This document shows positions 43,898 to 55,400 of a DNA stretch of 64,000 nucleotides, one piece after another (positions within the stretch are counted from its first letter, which is position 1; every line of letters begins with the position of its first letter). Source of the stretch: Prevotella sp. (lineage in GTDB: Bacteria > Bacteroidota > Bacteroidia > Bacteroidales > Bacteroidaceae); NCBI GenBank assembly GCA_017645645.1, contig JAGCOB010000022.1, positions 1 to 64,000 of the forward strand, read 5' to 3'. The notes beneath the pieces are model-generated. The model saw only the letters and a list, made by a program, of their open reading frames with translations. It was not told the origin of the DNA and did no database searches. Position numbers and translations under genes: made by a program.

Positions 43898-45041
43898 TAA
43901 CTTTGACGAACTCATTGAGAGAAGAGGCACTGGGTGTGTGAAATGGGATGAAAGTCATGCTGATGACATCATCCCTTTGTGGGTGGCCGACATGGACTTT
44001 GCGGTGGCTCCTGCGATACAGGAAGCCATACAACAGCGTGCAGCACATCCTGTCTTTGGCTACACCTATGTGCAAGATGACTACTACGATGCTATCATCT
44101 CGTGGTTTCAGCGTCGCCACCAGTGGGCCATCCAACGGGAGTGGATGCTCTATACCACAGGTGTCGTTCCTGCGATGTCGTGTACCATCAAGGCATTGAC
44201 GATGCCTGGCGAGAAAGTGTTGATTCTCTCGCCTGACTATAACTGTTTCTTCTCCTCTATCCGCAACAACGGCTGTGAGGTGCTAGAGACTGTGCTACGA
44301 CTCAATAACAGATCACAAGGACAAAGGTTTGAGGTGGATTGGCAGGATTTTGAGACAAAATGTGCGGATGAGAAAACGACCGCCTTCTTGCTTTGTAACC
44401 CTCATAACCCGACTGGACGTGTATGGACGAAAGAGGAATTAGGACAGATGCGTGATATCTGTCATCGGCATCATGTCCGTATTGTCAGTGACGAGATACA
44501 TTGCGAACTCATCATGCCAGGGTATCAGTTCTGTCCGATGGGTATCGTAGATGCTGAGGCCATCATTCTCAACTCACCATCCAAATCGTTCAATATCGCA
44601 GGACTGCAGATAGCGAATATCATCTGTCAGGATGCAGCTACTCGTCGACACATCAATCGCGCCATCAATATCAACGAAGTCTGCGATGTCAATCCCTTTG
44701 CTCCTGAGGCTGTCAAAGCAGCCTATAATGAAAGTGAGGAATGGATAGATGCCTTAAACCAATATCTGTATGATAATTACCAGACCCTATACGACTATGT
44801 CGTACAACATCTTCCCCAGTGGCGTGTGATGCCTTTGGAAGGCACCTATCTGGTCTGGGTGGATGTCTCTGCGTGTTGCAGCTCCGTTTCAACCTACACG
44901 GAACGACTATTGGAAGAAGCACGTGTATGGATAAACCCAGGTACGATGTATGGGGCAGAAAGCGGTAAGGGCTATATCCGTATCAATATCGCCTGTCCAC
45001 GCAGTCGCTTAGTTGAAGCATTGGAAAGAATAAAAAATTGA
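43890..45041 (+). CDS. MalY/PatB-type aminotransferase (cystathionine beta-lyase-like)
   Basis: 383 residues, PLP fold type I. The start contains KWDESHADDIIPLWVADMDF, typical of MalY/PatB proteins; the PLP lysine lies in SPSKSFNIAGLQ near 234 and the NPHNPTGRVW stretch near 169. Such enzymes cleave C-S bonds (cystathionine, cysteine). It starts 5 bases behind the DUF3737 stop, so it is probably coupled to it, and the OPT transporter follows after 4 bases. Confidence 0.9.
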   Translation: MKYNFDELIERRGTGCVKWDESHADDIIPLWVADMDFAVAPAIQEAIQQRAAHPVFGYTYVQDDYYDAIISWFQRRHQWAIQREWMLYTTGVVPAMSCTIKALTMPGEKVLILSPDYNCFFSSIRNNGCEVLETVLRLNNRSQGQRFEVDWQDFETKCADEKTTAFLLCNPHNPTGRVWTKEELGQMRDICHRHHVRIVSDEIHCELIMPGYQFCPMGIVDAEAIILNSPSKSFNIAGLQIANIICQDAATRRHINRAININEVCDVNPFAPEAVKAAYNESEEWIDALNQYLYDNYQTLYDYVVQHLPQWRVMPLEGTYLVWVDVSACCSSVSTYTERLLEEARVWINPGTMYGAESGKGYIRINIACPRSRLVEALERIKN

Positions 45042-45045
45042 AGAT

Positions 45046-46938
45046 ATGAAGAAAAATGAAGTAAACACATGGTCAGTGACCTGGGGTGTACTGATGGCAG
45101 TACTCTTCTCTGCGGCTGCTGCCTATTTAGGTTTGAAAGTAGGACAAGTATTTGAAGCAGCCATTCCCATTGCCATCATTGCGGTTGGTGTCTCTGCCGC
45201 AGCCAAGCGCTCCAACGCCCTACGTGAGAATGTCATTATCCAGAGTATTGGTGCCTGTTCCGGTGCCGTGGTGGCTGGAGCCATCTTCACCCTGCCTGCC
45301 ATCTATATCTTACAGGCAAAATATCCTGAGATGTCTGCCGACTTCCTAAAAATCTTTATCGCCTCGTTGTTAGGCGGTGTCCTTGGCATCCTGTTCCTCA
45401 TCCCCTTCCGAAAGTATTTTGTGGAGGCACCCCAGGAGCAATTCCCCTTCCCAGAGGCGACGGCAACGACACAGGTATTGAAGAGTGGCGACAATGCAAA
45501 CGGTTCGTCACAGGCCAAGCCTTTACTCTTTGCCGGTCTTATCGGTGGACTCTATGACTTTATCGTAGCCACCTTCGGCTGGTGGAACGAGAATGTCACC
45601 AGCCGAATGATTCCCTATGGCGAGGATCTTGCAGAAAAGGCGAAGCTGGTGTTCAAAAACAATACAGGTGCGGCTGTCTTGGGTTTAGGTTATATCGTCG
45701 GTTTCCGCTATGCCCTTATCATTACCCTCGGCTCGCTGTTTGTCTGGTGGTTGTTCGTCCCAGCAATGGCATTTATCTTCCCTGACACTGTTCTTAACCA
45801 GTGGAACCCTGCCATTGATACGGCGGTAGGTGCTATGTCACCAGAGCAGATATTCACGTCGTATGGCAAGTCGATAGGTATTGGAGCCATTGCTATGGCA
45901 GGAATCATCGGTATCATTAAGTCGTGGAGTGTTATCAAGAGTGCGATAGGACTGGCTGCAAAGGCTGGGGAAAGCCAACAGTCAACAGCTAATGGGCAAA
46001 AACCAATAGCTACCGACCTGCCTTTCAAATTCATCGCCATTGCTTCCGTCGTCACCATCATCATCATCTTCCTCTTTTTCTGGTTCGGGGTGATGAATGG
46101 TAATCTGCTATTTGCTGCTGTCGCTATCATCCTGACGGCTGTCATTGCCTTTCTGTTTACGACAGTGGCTGCCAATGCCATCGCCATTGTGGGCAGCAAC
46201 CCTGTCAGTGGTATGACACTGATGACACTGATTCTCGCCTCTGTCGTCATGGTGGCAGTAGGGCTGAAAGGGACGGGGGGCATGGTCGCTGCCCTTATTA
46301 TGGGCGGTGTAGTATGTACAGCACTCTCTATGGCAGGCTCTTTCATTACTGACCTGAAAATTGGTTATTGGACAGGGACACTTCCTAAGAAACAGGAGAC
46401 GTGGAAGTTTCTGGGAACGTTGGTGTCTGCTGCCACTGTCGGTGGTGTGATGATGCTGCTGAACGAGACCTATGGTTTTGCTTCAGGAACTCTTGCAGCC
46501 CCACAGGCGAATGCTATGGCTGCTGTTATCGACCCGTTGATGAATGGAGTAGGTGCTCCTTGGATCTTATATGCTATCGGTGCTGCTATCGCTATCATCC
46601 TGACGCTTTGTAAGGTTCCTGCCCTCGCCTTCGCTTTGGGTATGTTCATTCCTTTGGAACTCAATGTGCCGTTGGTGATTGGCGGAGCCGTCAACTGGTA
46701 TGTCACCACTCGTAGTAAAGACGAAACCACCAACAAAGAACGTGGTGAGAAAGGTAACCTCATCGCCTCCGGCTTTATTGCCGGCGGTGCCCTGATGGGT
46801 GTTATCAGTGCCCTGCTACGTTTTGGCGGAATCCAGTTTGACTACGCGGAATGGTGGAGCAATCCTCTGAGTGAACTGCTCTCTCTGTTAGCGTATATCC
46901 TGTTGATTATCTATTTCGTCAGGGCAACAAAGAAGTAA
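45046..46938 (+). CDS. OPT family oligopeptide transporter
   Basis: 630 residues with about 14-16 membrane helices (start [20 protein letters not shown]; conserved [11 protein letters not shown]). Members move oligopeptides or metal chelates with protons. A heptamer array (45974-46015) inserts about 14 polar residues ([11 protein letters not shown] region, about 310-324) in a cytosolic or periplasmic loop. Linkage to the MalY enzyme suggests uptake of sulphur-containing peptides (inference). Its 3' end overlaps the convergent GH95 gene by 28 bases. Confidence 0.85.
   Translation: MKKNEVNTWSVTWGVLMAVLFSAAAAYLGLKVGQVFEAAIPIAIIAVGVSAAAKRSNALRENVIIQSIGACSGAVVAGAIFTLPAIYILQAKYPEMSADFLKIFIASLLGGVLGILFLIPFRKYFVEAPQEQFPFPEATATTQVLKSGDNANGSSQAKPLLFAGLIGGLYDFIVATFGWWNENVTSRMIPYGEDLAEKAKLVFKNNTGAAVLGLGYIVGFRYALIITLGSLFVWWLFVPAMAFIFPDTVLNQWNPAIDTAVGAMSPEQIFTSYGKSIGIGAIAMAGIIGIIKSWSVIKSAIGLAAKAGESQQSTANGQKPIATDLPFKFIAIASVVTIIIIFLFFWFGVMNGNLLFAAVAIILTAVIAFLFTTVAANAIAIVGSNPVSGMTLMTLILASVVMVAVGLKGTGGMVAALIMGGVVCTALSMAGSFITDLKIGYWTGTLPKKQETWKFLGTLVSAATVGGVMMLLNETYGFASGTLAAPQANAMAAVIDPLMNGVGAPWILYAIGAAIAIILTLCKVPALAFALGMFIPLELNVPLVIGGAVNWYVTTRSKDETTNKERGEKGNLIASGFIAGGALMGVISALLRFGGIQFDYAEWWSNPLSELLSLLAYILLIIYFVRATKK
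45974..46015. repeat. In-gene heptamer array (GYCAAYA type) in the OPT transporter gene
   Basis: Six 7-bp units (GCCAACA, GTCAACA, GCTAATG, GGCAAAA, ACCAATA, GCTACCG). The total of 42 bases keeps the reading frame. Confidence 0.85.
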
Positions 46939-49370
46939 CGTTTCCCCGGCTCTGTCACAATGTCATACTCATAGACTTTGCGGATAACGAGGGAAGGAGT
47001 TTCCTTGAGTTCCTCCGACAACAAAGGAGTCTTGATCAATGCAGGGGCATAGAGTGCATTCGGACAGGCACCCTGTGCCTCTTTCAAATTCTTGCCTTTC
47101 AAGGGAACATAGGAACGGATACGGAGGACACCACCGATGGTGGAGAGTACCTCTGCCTGCTGCAACGCTCCATCCTTCCACTGCATGCTGACCTCAAAGC
47201 CGCCACGGGCCCGCAAACCTTTTACTTGTCCTTCCGACCAAACATCAGGGAGGGCAGGCAACAGATGAACGGCACCGTCATGACTCTGCAACAACATCTC
47301 GGCAATACCTGCGGCACAGCCGAAATTACCATCAATCTGGAAGGGTGGATGAGCGTCAAACAGGTTCGGATAGGTACGTCCGTCAGGATATTCCCTCATC
47401 TGCGAGTCATCGGGCAGCAGATGAAGCATATTAGAAAGGATGCGAAAAGCATGGTTGCCGTCTAACATACGTGCCCAAAAATTAATCTTCCAACCTAAAC
47501 TCCATCCCGTTGCCATATCGCCACGCTGATTCAATGTGTTGGCTGCTGCGGCAAAAAGTTCTGGATGAGTGTAGGGGGATATCTGATTGGAAGGATAAAG
47601 TCCATAAAGATGGGAGATATGACGATGCTCGTCTTTGGGATCATCCCCATCTTGCAACCATTCTTGCAATTGACCATATCGTCCTATCTGCATAGGCGGC
47701 AACTGACTGATGACCTGCTGAAGTTTTTGGGCATAAACCTCATCATTCTCTCCTAATATACGCATCGCCTTTAAAGTATTCGACAATACGTCAAATACTA
47801 TCTGATTATCCATTGTGGAACCTGCGGTCACTGTGGTTTGCTTACCCATCGGACCATGTTCTGGAGAGACGGTAGGTACTGTCATTAGCCATCCATATTG
47901 AGGGTGACGCTGCATATAGTCTATCAGGAAGTCCGCTGCGCCCTTCATCACAGGATAATTCTCGCGTAGGAACTCCTTGTCGCCTGTAAACAGATAATGT
48001 TGCCACAGGTGTGTTGTCAACCAGGCTCCACCTGTTGGAAACATACCCCATGTGGTGCCATCGATTGGACCTGCTACACGCCACAGGTCTGTATTATGAT
48101 GGGCTACCCATCCATCACAACCATACATTACCTGAGCCGTCTCTGCACCCGTATGACTCAGGTCGCGGATCATAGAGAACAGCGGTTGTTGCGTCTCTGC
48201 GAGATTACCCACCAAAGCAGGCCAGTAGTTCATCTCAGCATTGATATTGATAGTATATTTCGAATCCCAAGGTGCATTGAATTTATCATTCCATACGCCT
48301 TGCAGGTTGGCAGGCTGTCCTCCTGGCTGGGAAGACGAGATGAGCAGATAACGTCCGTACTGGAACATCAATGCTACCATACCCATATCCTTGCTGCCAG
48401 CAAAATGAGCCAGACGCTCATCAGTAGGAAGGTTAGAGGCATCCTTTCCTCCTAACGACAGACTGACGCGCCGGTATTGCTCTTGGTATTTCTTTAGGTG
48501 ACGAGCATACAACTCCTTGTAGTTCTTGTCGCTGACAGAGGCAATGGTCTGCTGCGTCAGTTCTGAAGGATGACCACTAATATCTTGATAATTTACAAAA
48601 TTAGTGGCAGCGGTGATATAGATGGTTGCCTCAGTAGCGCCTTTGACTACTATCATATCAGGTGTGTTATCCCATTGACCGTCGCTCTTTACCAATGCAC
48701 GGATTTCTGCTGTCAGTCCACCTGGGATTCCTTCTTGCTCTACGTTCTGCACAGTAGCAACTAACTCTCCATTTTTCACATGACTACTGTTCTTGAGTCC
48801 CGAGCACCAATGGGCTAACGAGAAGTCCAATTTTCCTTTTTTGTCTGCCTTCAGACGCATCACGATGACATTGTCAGTTTGTGAGGCAAAGACCTCACGC
48901 GTATAAGTAACACCATTCAGATTGTTTTTGAAAGTTGTGGTACAAACGGCATCTTCCAGATTCAATTCACGACGAAAATGGGAGGTCTGTTCGAAATCAA
49001 TGCCACCATATAATTCCAGTTTTCCCAACGGCAAGAAGCGCATGCCGTGAGGACCTTTGAAGAAATACTTGTCAATGATGGCATGCGCCTCCTCTTCCTT
49101 GCCTTCGAAAATCAGATCACGTACCTCTTGCAAATGTGCCTTCGCTTCAGGGCTGTTATTGTTGTGAGGTGAGCCACTCCAGAAAGTTTCCTCGTTCAAC
49201 TGGATGGTCTCACCGTCTGTCTGTCCATATATCATCGCACCCAAATGGGAGTTACCGATGGGTAATGCCTCCAGCCAGTTTGTTGCAGGTTTGTCATACC
49301 AAAGCATTTCTTGCGCTTCCGCTGTCCCAAGCGTAGTTGATAATAATAAGGTTAGCAGGATTTTTTTCAT
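46911..49370 (-). CDS. GH95 alpha-L-fucosidase
   Basis: 819 residues with a signal peptide (1-19, ending AEAQ). GH95 marks are the N-terminal [20 protein letters not shown], the catalytic region near [14 protein letters not shown], and [18 protein letters not shown] near residue 690. It removes alpha-1,2-linked fucose from host or plant glycans. It sits as the last gene of the GNAT-parE-S41 operon, not in a polysaccharide-utilisation locus with SusCD. Confidence 0.9.
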   Translation of the reverse strand: MKKILLTLLLSTTLGTAEAQEMLWYDKPATNWLEALPIGNSHLGAMIYGQTDGETIQLNEETFWSGSPHNNNSPEAKAHLQEVRDLIFEGKEEEAHAIIDKYFFKGPHGMRFLPLGKLELYGGIDFEQTSHFRRELNLEDAVCTTTFKNNLNGVTYTREVFASQTDNVIVMRLKADKKGKLDFSLAHWCSGLKNSSHVKNGELVATVQNVEQEGIPGGLTAEIRALVKSDGQWDNTPDMIVVKGATEATIYITAATNFVNYQDISGHPSELTQQTIASVSDKNYKELYARHLKKYQEQYRRVSLSLGGKDASNLPTDERLAHFAGSKDMGMVALMFQYGRYLLISSSQPGGQPANLQGVWNDKFNAPWDSKYTININAEMNYWPALVGNLAETQQPLFSMIRDLSHTGAETAQVMYGCDGWVAHHNTDLWRVAGPIDGTTWGMFPTGGAWLTTHLWQHYLFTGDKEFLRENYPVMKGAADFLIDYMQRHPQYGWLMTVPTVSPEHGPMGKQTTVTAGSTMDNQIVFDVLSNTLKAMRILGENDEVYAQKLQQVISQLPPMQIGRYGQLQEWLQDGDDPKDEHRHISHLYGLYPSNQISPYTHPELFAAAANTLNQRGDMATGWSLGWKINFWARMLDGNHAFRILSNMLHLLPDDSQMREYPDGRTYPNLFDAHPPFQIDGNFGCAAGIAEMLLQSHDGAVHLLPALPDVWSEGQVKGLRARGGFEVSMQWKDGALQQAEVLSTIGGVLRIRSYVPLKGKNLKEAQGACPNALYAPALIKTPLLSEELKETPSLVIRKVYEYDIVTEPGKRYFFVALTK

Positions 49371-49378
49371 ATCTGAGT

Positions 49379-50956
49379 TTATTGATTCATTAATTCCAAT
49401 GCACGTAATACTATGTCATTCTTTTCATTGATAATGGAAAAATACTGACTGGTCTCCCACATATCACGAGCCACCAATGCTTTGAGTTGCAGACGCAGAT
49501 AAGACAGTGTCTGTTGCAGTTCCTTGTCATCATTAGGTTTGATATTCTTTTCCGCTGCCTTTGCGATAATCTCGTCTATGACTTTCTGTGGAATCTCAAA
49601 CTGTTGTTTGAAAAGTTCAAATGTGGGATATTGCTTCTTCAACTGCTTACGATGCTGATCAACATAATGCAGACTAGCATTAATGATGAACGAATGAGCT
49701 GAAAGTTCACGATGAAAACGGGTATATTTCGTTGTATCCAACGGCACGTAATAGTCAGGCATGATACCACCTCCTCCATAGACCACTCGATGTTCTTTCA
49801 GCGTATAATATTCAAGAGAATCTGCAAAATGGATACTATCGGCATGCATCAACTCACCACTCTTCAGACGGTTCATCACATCCATCGCATAGTCTTTTGT
49901 CTTTCCTTTCTCGTAAGGTTTCTGTATGCAACGCCCCGATGGTGTATAATAATGTGCTATTGTCAGACGTATCATGGAGCCATCTGGCATATCGATAGGT
50001 CGCTGTACCAATCCCTTTCCAAAGGTGCGCCGCCCCACCACGATACCGCGGTCATGGTCTTGTATGGCACCTGTGACAATCTCTGCAGCAGAAGCAGAAT
50101 AACTATCCACCAAAACGATGACTTTTCCTTCTTCAAAAAGTCCATCCCCTTGTGCATGATAATCATTACGAGGAGCACGACGTCCTTGAGTATAGACAAT
50201 CAAGTCATCTTTACGAAGAAATTCATTAGCAATTTTGACTGCAGATTGAAGATAACCGCCACCATTCTCCTGCAAGTCGAGGATGAGTGACTGCATGCCT
50301 TCGCCAGAGAGTTTCATCAGACTCTCACAAAATTCTTCATGTGTCTGAGCCCCAAAATTGCCGATACGGATATAACCCACACCTGGACGAATCATATAGG
50401 TGGCATCTATCGATTTCACTGGAATCTTATCACGAGTGATGACAAAACGAAGGGTATCAGCAATTCCACGACGAACGATACCCAAATTCACTTTCGTGCC
50501 TTTTGGACCGCGCAAGCGACGCATGATCTCTTCCTTTGACATCGAAACACCAGCGATGGCGGTATCATTGACAGACACAATACGGTCACCAGCAAGGATG
50601 CCACGCTTTTCTGAAGGACCACCCACCACAGGCTGTACCACCAATAGCGTATCCTCCACCATATTAAACTGTACACCAATACCTTCGAAATTGCCTTGCA
50701 ACGGCTCATTGGCTGCTTTCACCTCCTTCGCCGTCATATAACTGCTATGAGGATCCAGTTTCTCTATCATCCCACGGATGCCGTCTTCTACCAGCTTCTG
50801 CTCGTCGACACTGTCCACATAGAGATTACTGATGGCCATTTCTGCTATCTGTAATTTCCGCATGGGACTATCCTCACCCATGTTGATACGAATCTGGGCG
50901 GTTAAAGGTAAAATGGGGAAAAGACAAAAAAGTAAAAAAAGTATCTTTTTAATCAT
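49379..50956 (-). CDS. S41 family C-terminal processing peptidase
   Basis: 525 residues. Signal peptide about 1-20 (PLTAQ), PDZ domain at about 85-165 ([16 protein letters not shown]), and the S41 catalytic domain with the serine in [14 protein letters not shown] and the lysine in [12 protein letters not shown] periplasmic protease that trims C-termini. The frame extends to 51070, but the ATG at 50956 is favoured by the signal peptide; it overlaps the parE stop by 8 bases. The GH95 gene follows after 8 bases. Confidence 0.85.
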   Translation of the reverse strand: MIKKILFLLFCLFPILPLTAQIRINMGEDSPMRKLQIAEMAISNLYVDSVDEQKLVEDGIRGMIEKLDPHSSYMTAKEVKAANEPLQGNFEGIGVQFNMVEDTLLVVQPVVGGPSEKRGILAGDRIVSVNDTAIAGVSMSKEEIMRRLRGPKGTKVNLGIVRRGIADTLRFVITRDKIPVKSIDATYMIRPGVGYIRIGNFGAQTHEEFCESLMKLSGEGMQSLILDLQENGGGYLQSAVKIANEFLRKDDLIVYTQGRRAPRNDYHAQGDGLFEEGKVIVLVDSYSASAAEIVTGAIQDHDRGIVVGRRTFGKGLVQRPIDMPDGSMIRLTIAHYYTPSGRCIQKPYEKGKTKDYAMDVMNRLKSGELMHADSIHFADSLEYYTLKEHRVVYGGGGIMPDYYVPLDTTKYTRFHRELSAHSFIINASLHYVDQHRKQLKKQYPTFELFKQQFEIPQKVIDEIIAKAAEKNIKPNDDKELQQTLSYLRLQLKALVARDMWETSQYFSIINEKNDIVLRALELMNQ

Positions 50957-52913
50957 ATTCTTCCTCCTCAGGACGGTCTTCTTCGATAACAAGGTTATCA
51001 ATAATAAAATTCTGACGCTCCATGGTGTTCTTACCCATATAGTAGTCGAGCAGTTTCTGTACCTGATCATTCTTTTGAAGTGTCACCTGCTCCAGACGAA
51101 TGTCGGGACCGATAAAGCCGGCAAACTCCTCTGGTGATATCTCACCAAGACCTTTGAACCTGGTAATCTCAGGATCGGGTCCTAATTCCTGTATCGCCTT
51201 CATACGCTCCTCCTCACTATAGCAATAGCGCGTGATGAAATCACTTTTGGCTTTTGGCTGTTTGCTATTAGCTATTTTCTCGTCTTCCTGTGCCAACACC
51301 TTCTTGTTCTTGACTTTCGTCCTGCGGTTACGAACACGGAACAAAGGTGTTTGTAACACATATACATGTCCTTTTTTCACGAGTTCCGGGAAGAACTGCA
51401 AAAAGAAAGTGATAATCAGCAGACGGATATGCATACCGTCATCATCAGCATCAGTAGCTACTATCACCTTATTATATCTAAGAGTGTCCAGCCCTTCCTC
51501 GATATCCAAAGCAGCCTGCAGCAAATTAAACTCCTCATTCTCATATACCACCTTCTTCGTCAGTCCATAGCAGTTCAAGGGTTTTCCTCGCAGTGAGAAT
51601 ACAGCCTGTGTATTCACGTCACGACTCTTGGTGATGCTTCCACTGGCAGAGTCACCCTCCGTAATAAAGATACTTGACTCCTCCTTACGGTCATTCTTTG
51701 CATCAGAAAAATGGATACGACAATCGCGCAGTTTACGATTATGCAGGTTAGCCTTTTTTGCACGTTCACGGGCGAGCTTTGTCACACCAGCCATTGCCTT
51801 ACGCTCACGCTCACTTTCCTTAATCTTCTGCTCCAACACCTCTACGACATCCGCATGAATATGCAAGTAGTTGTCCACCTCTTGTTTGACAAAGTCACCG
51901 ATATATTTATTGATGCTGACACCATCGGGCGACATCGTCGTAGAGCCGAGTTTGATCTTCGTCTGACTCTCAAAGATAGGTTCTTCCACATTGATGGAGA
52001 TAGCAGCAACGATTCCTGTACGGATATCCCCATATTCATACTTGTTGAAAAAGTCCTTGATAGTACGGGCTATATGCTCCTTAAAGGCACTCTGGTGTGT
52101 TCCGCCCTGAGTGGTATGCTGACCGTTGACAAAAGAGTAGTATTCCTCACCATACTGGTTGGCATGAGTAAAGGCTATCTCGATGTCCTCGCCCTGAAGA
52201 TGCACGATAGGATAGAGGGCATCATTCGTCATACGGTCTTTCAGCAGATCCTCCAGTCCATGACGGGAGAGGATACGACGACCATTATACATAATCGTCA
52301 GGCCGATATTCAAATAGGTATAGTTACGGAGCATGTTCTCCACTATCTCGTCATGGAACTGGTAGTTCTGGAACTTCGTATTGTCTGGTTCGAAATAGAT
52401 ATAGGTACCGTTCTCGTCCTGCGAAGGCTCTGTTACATCACTAATAAGTTCACCACACTCAAAGACCGCCTTGCGCACCTTCCCCTCACGATAACTATGT
52501 ACTTCGAAACGACTACTCAGCGCATTGACAGCCTTCACACCGACTCCATTCAGTCCGATGGATTTCTTAAATGCCTTAGAGTCAAACTTACCACTAGTGT
52601 TCAGGATACTTACCGATTCGATGAGTTTTCCCTGTGGGATGCCTCGCCCATAGTCACGGACAGAAATACGAAGGTTGTCTTCCACCATTACCTCAATACG
52701 GTCGCCTGCCTTCATCTTGAACTCGTCTATCGAGTTGTCGAACACTTCCTTCAGCAACACATAGATACCATCCTCTGCGGAGGAACCGTCACCCAGTCTA
52801 CCGATATACATACCAGGACGCAGCCGGATATGCTGTAGTCCCGTGAGGGTTTGTATATTACCTTCGTCGTAGTTGACGACATTCTCTTCCATGATATTCT
52901 TATCTCCTGCCAT
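50949..52913 (-). CDS. parE: DNA topoisomerase IV subunit B (ParE type)
   Basis: 654 residues. GHKL ATPase motifs VFDNSIDEF and [14 protein letters not shown] motifs ITEGDSASG and DADDDGMH, and [10 protein letters not shown] at the C-terminus. With the A subunit (not in this window) it decatenates chromosomes. A heptamer array at 51244-51278 lies in the variable linker before [13 protein letters not shown]. It starts 8 bases behind the GNAT gene. Confidence 0.9.
   Translation of the reverse strand: MAGDKNIMEENVVNYDEGNIQTLTGLQHIRLRPGMYIGRLGDGSSAEDGIYVLLKEVFDNSIDEFKMKAGDRIEVMVEDNLRISVRDYGRGIPQGKLIESVSILNTSGKFDSKAFKKSIGLNGVGVKAVNALSSRFEVHSYREGKVRKAVFECGELISDVTEPSQDENGTYIYFEPDNTKFQNYQFHDEIVENMLRNYTYLNIGLTIMYNGRRILSRHGLEDLLKDRMTNDALYPIVHLQGEDIEIAFTHANQYGEEYYSFVNGQHTTQGGTHQSAFKEHIARTIKDFFNKYEYGDIRTGIVAAISINVEEPIFESQTKIKLGSTTMSPDGVSINKYIGDFVKQEVDNYLHIHADVVEVLEQKIKESERERKAMAGVTKLARERAKKANLHNRKLRDCRIHFSDAKNDRKEESSIFITEGDSASGSITKSRDVNTQAVFSLRGKPLNCYGLTKKVVYENEEFNLLQAALDIEEGLDTLRYNKVIVATDADDDGMHIRLLIITFFLQFFPELVKKGHVYVLQTPLFRVRNRRTKVKNKKVLAQEDEKIANSKQPKAKSDFITRYCYSEEERMKAIQELGPDPEITRFKGLGEISPEEFAGFIGPDIRLEQVTLQKNDQVQKLLDYYMGKNTMERQNFIIDNLVIEEDRPEEEEYD
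51244..51278. repeat. In-gene heptamer array in parE
   Basis: Five 7-bp units, CTTTTGG twice then diverged. Read on the minus strand the units (CCAAAAG, CTAATAG) match the family in the GT1 and OPT genes. They code for the linker [14 protein letters not shown]. Confidence 0.85.
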
Positions 52914-52921
52914 ATCTCTGT

Positions 52922-54076
52922 TTAAATTCTTTTCTTAAAACAACGACGACGCTTATGCTGCTCATGCTCTAAGTACTGCCATTGGCTCTGTACTTTCTCA
53001 TTCGTCTCCATCTCGACATTCGTCTCACCCCACTTGAAACCATATTTCTGATACCATGGGATGAGGTCATAGAAAAGAAGGGCATTGGCACCTTTCTGCT
53101 GATATTCCGGGAGGATACCCACCAGCATCAGGTCGACACACTCGGCCTTATGGAACTTCAAGGCGCGCAGACAATGCCACCAGCCGAAAGGGAATAGTCT
53201 GCCATTTTTGCATTTCTGCAAGGCTCTTGTCATGGAGGAGATACTGATACCCACGCCTACCACCTCATGATTGGGCGTGTTCCAGTCTTCTATCAAGCAT
53301 AACAGGTTCATGTCAAGCAAGGGGAAATACATTTTCAGGTATTCGTCTATCTGCGCCTCCGTCATCTGTGAATAGCCATAGAGATTGCTGAAGGTCTTGT
53401 TGACGACATCAAGAACCTTGCGTCCTATCTGTTCCTTGCCAAAGACCTGACTGCGCTTGGGGTGTACGGGATGGAGGTTATAGCGCTTCATCACCATCTC
53501 GGCAATCTTCTTATATTTCTCAGGCATGTCACCTTTGGGGACGATGAGCTTGAACTCCACATAATCATTGTCTTTCTCCCAACCACCCAACTGTTCCATG
53601 TGCTTGGGATAATAGTCGTAGTTATAGATAGTAGCCATAGTACCCAACTGGTCGAAACCTTCAATCAGCATACCTTCCGGATCCATATCCGTGAAGCCCA
53701 ATGGTCCTACCATCTCAGTCATGCCTTTCTCTTTCCCCCATTGCTCCACAGCAGTCATCAAGGCACGTGACACTTCCATATCATCAATAAAATCTATCCA
53801 CCCAAAACGCACACTCTTACGCTCCCATCGTTCGTTGGCACGATGATTGATAATACCAGCGATACGCCCTACCACCTTCCCATCCTTATAGGCGAGGAAA
53901 TACTCTGCCTCACAAAATTCGAAGGCAGCATTCTTATCTTTTCTCAACGTATGCACTTCATCGGTATGCAAGTTGGGGGCATCATAAGGGTTATTCCGAT
54001 ATAAGTCGTAATGAAACTGGATGAAGGTTTCCAGGCTTTTCTTGTCGGTGACTTTCCTTATTTCTACTGATGACAT
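52922..54076 (-). CDS. GNAT-like N-acyltransferase family protein
   Basis: 384 residues. An N-terminal GNAT-like half ([13 protein letters not shown] strand near 68-80) and a second half with [18 protein letters not shown], the typical acyl-CoA-binding pattern, near 319-336. The substrate is unknown. First gene of the operon with parE, S41 and GH95; its promoter is at 54104-54135. Confidence 0.75.
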   Translation of the reverse strand: MSSVEIRKVTDKKSLETFIQFHYDLYRNNPYDAPNLHTDEVHTLRKDKNAAFEFCEAEYFLAYKDGKVVGRIAGIINHRANERWERKSVRFGWIDFIDDMEVSRALMTAVEQWGKEKGMTEMVGPLGFTDMDPEGMLIEGFDQLGTMATIYNYDYYPKHMEQLGGWEKDNDYVEFKLIVPKGDMPEKYKKIAEMVMKRYNLHPVHPKRSQVFGKEQIGRKVLDVVNKTFSNLYGYSQMTEAQIDEYLKMYFPLLDMNLLCLIEDWNTPNHEVVGVGISISSMTRALQKCKNGRLFPFGWWHCLRALKFHKAECVDLMLVGILPEYQQKGANALLFYDLIPWYQKYGFKWGETNVEMETNEKVQSQWQYLEHEQHKRRRCFKKRI

Positions 54077-54103
54077 GTTGATTCCTTGCTAATAATTATT
54101 TGG

Positions 54104-54135
54104 CAAAGATACGAAAAAACAAGAAAAACCCCAAA
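54104..54135 (-). promoter_or_regulatory. Promoter of the GNAT-parE-S41-GH95 operon
   Basis: On the minus strand: TTTG (54135-54132), 20 bases, TATCTTTG (54111-54104). Confidence 0.85.
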
Positions 54136-54138
54136 TAT

Positions 54139-55395
54139 TTAACCTATTTTACGGCAAACAAACAATTTATGGGAATCGTCTGGCAGCGTCGTCGCAAAGA
54201 TATACACGTCTCCACCATCCTTCAGTTTGAGTTTTTTACGCAACGCCTCTACACTCATAGGGAAGTTACGTATAGCGATATTCGCCCTTTCAATTCCTTG
54301 TAACGCTGTTTTGAGTCCTTGTTTGTTCATCGAGGTCACAGCCTCAACGCGGAACTGTCTACCAGGGAAATCCCTGACTTCATGGTCGGAAATGAAGAGA
54401 TGGGAGTTCATCGACAACTGTCTGACACCAAACCTTTCCTCCACTTGGGCGAAACATCCTGCCTTCATGATACTGGCATTCGGTTCAAAGAGTAAAACTT
54501 TCTCTTTTGTTCCACCCCATGGAACACTTTGTTCCACCCCATGGAACATTTCGTTCCACCCCATGGAACACTTTGTTCCACCCCATGGAACAACCCGGAA
54601 CTTCTGATCATTGTTCACACAAGTCAATGAAATCTGCTCCGTAGACCCCTTCCTAATGACCAAAACAAGTTCTTTGCATTCGTTATCGACACTGACTATA
54701 TGGACTTCATGAACATGATTTCCTAAATCCCTCACCGCCTTCTGCCAGTCGAGCATGGGAGAGAGTTTCAAGAGGATGGTATCTGCCTTTTCCAATAACA
54801 AAGGCATCAGTTCGATGACATTGGGCGTACAGTCCTTGATATCATACGTACGACAGCCGTGTTCATCCCTTCGTGCAGGATCGAGGAAAACCACATCGGC
54901 ATGATCCATCTTCTTCAAATATTCCTCTGCCTCGCCATTCACAACCTCTGCCTCCAACCCCAACACCTGGAAATTATGCCGTGCCATCTCACAAAGTCCT
55001 GAATTGCGCTCAACATAGATCCTCTTCATAAACGAGCAGGACATAAAAGAGAAGTCAACACCAAAGCCGCCTGTAAGGTCAACGAAACTCTGATTGCCGC
55101 CATTTATTTCGTTATGACGGTATAACGTTATATCGTTATCACGAAAGGCGGCAAGTTGTGCCTTATACCTCGCCGTCTGTTCCGAGGAACATTGTTCCAT
55201 ATTTAAGTGAGGTGGATAGATGATACCATCGACTGCTGCCCATGACGGCAACTTCTTGCGTGCCGTCTGCCATCCCGCAATCTGTTGGAGAGCCATTGGC
55301 ATATCTACTCCCTCGACTTTGCCTCTAAGGGCAAGCCGATGCACATCCTCATTGCGATGTTGCTCAAAAAACTGCCATGTCAAATCATTCATCAT
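54139..55395 (-). CDS. Class I SAM-dependent methyltransferase with THUMP-like C-terminus, carrying a repeat insertion
   Basis: 418 residues. SAM motif I LTGGFGVDFSFM near 126-137 and VVFLDPARRDEHG near 172-184; the C-terminal part (about 320-418; EPNASIMKAGCFAQ) fits the THUMP-like domain. The target (probably RNA) is unknown. Between the two domains an array of 22-bp repeats adds about 28 residues (VPWGGTKCSMGWNEM...). The gene starts at 55395 or 55392, just behind the -7 box at 55401-55408. The promoter is divergent from the ABC exporter operon and shares an 18-bp inverted repeat with it. Confidence 0.85.
   Translation of the reverse strand: MMNDLTWQFFEQHRNEDVHRLALRGKVEGVDMPMALQQIAGWQTARKKLPSWAAVDGIIYPPHLNMEQCSSEQTARYKAQLAAFRDNDITLYRHNEINGGNQSFVDLTGGFGVDFSFMSCSFMKRIYVERNSGLCEMARHNFQVLGLEAEVVNGEAEEYLKKMDHADVVFLDPARRDEHGCRTYDIKDCTPNVIELMPLLLEKADTILLKLSPMLDWQKAVRDLGNHVHEVHIVSVDNECKELVLVIRKGSTEQISLTCVNNDQKFRVVPWGGTKCSMGWNEMFHGVEQSVPWGGTKEKVLLFEPNASIMKAGCFAQVEERFGVRQLSMNSHLFISDHEVRDFPGRQFRVEAVTSMNKQGLKTALQGIERANIAIRNFPMSVEALRKKLKLKDGGDVYIFATTLPDDSHKLFVCRKIG
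54509..54591. repeat. 22-bp palindromic tandem array, four dyads, inside the methyltransferase gene
   Basis: Four copies of GTTCCACCCCATGGAAC (54509, 54531, 54553, 54575), each with arms GTTCCA / TGGAAC, spaced by 5 bases (ACTTT, ATTTC, ACTTT). The 22-bp unit is read in all three frames along the array without a stop. Confidence 0.95.
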
Positions 55396-55400
55396 CGTTG

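Noticed and set aside
45708-46346. 212-codon open frame antisense to the OPT transporter
   Set aside because: Low-complexity alanine/isoleucine/threonine-rich product, the mirror of a hydrophobic membrane protein.
51711-52838. 375-codon open frame antisense to parE
   Set aside because: It lies fully opposite a well-supported gene, and its product has no family features; parE motifs are intact on the other strand.
54509-54591. Possible CRISPR array
   Set aside because: The spacers are only 5 bases and nearly the same, the repeats are 17 bases, and the array is in frame within a gene. No cas genes are present.
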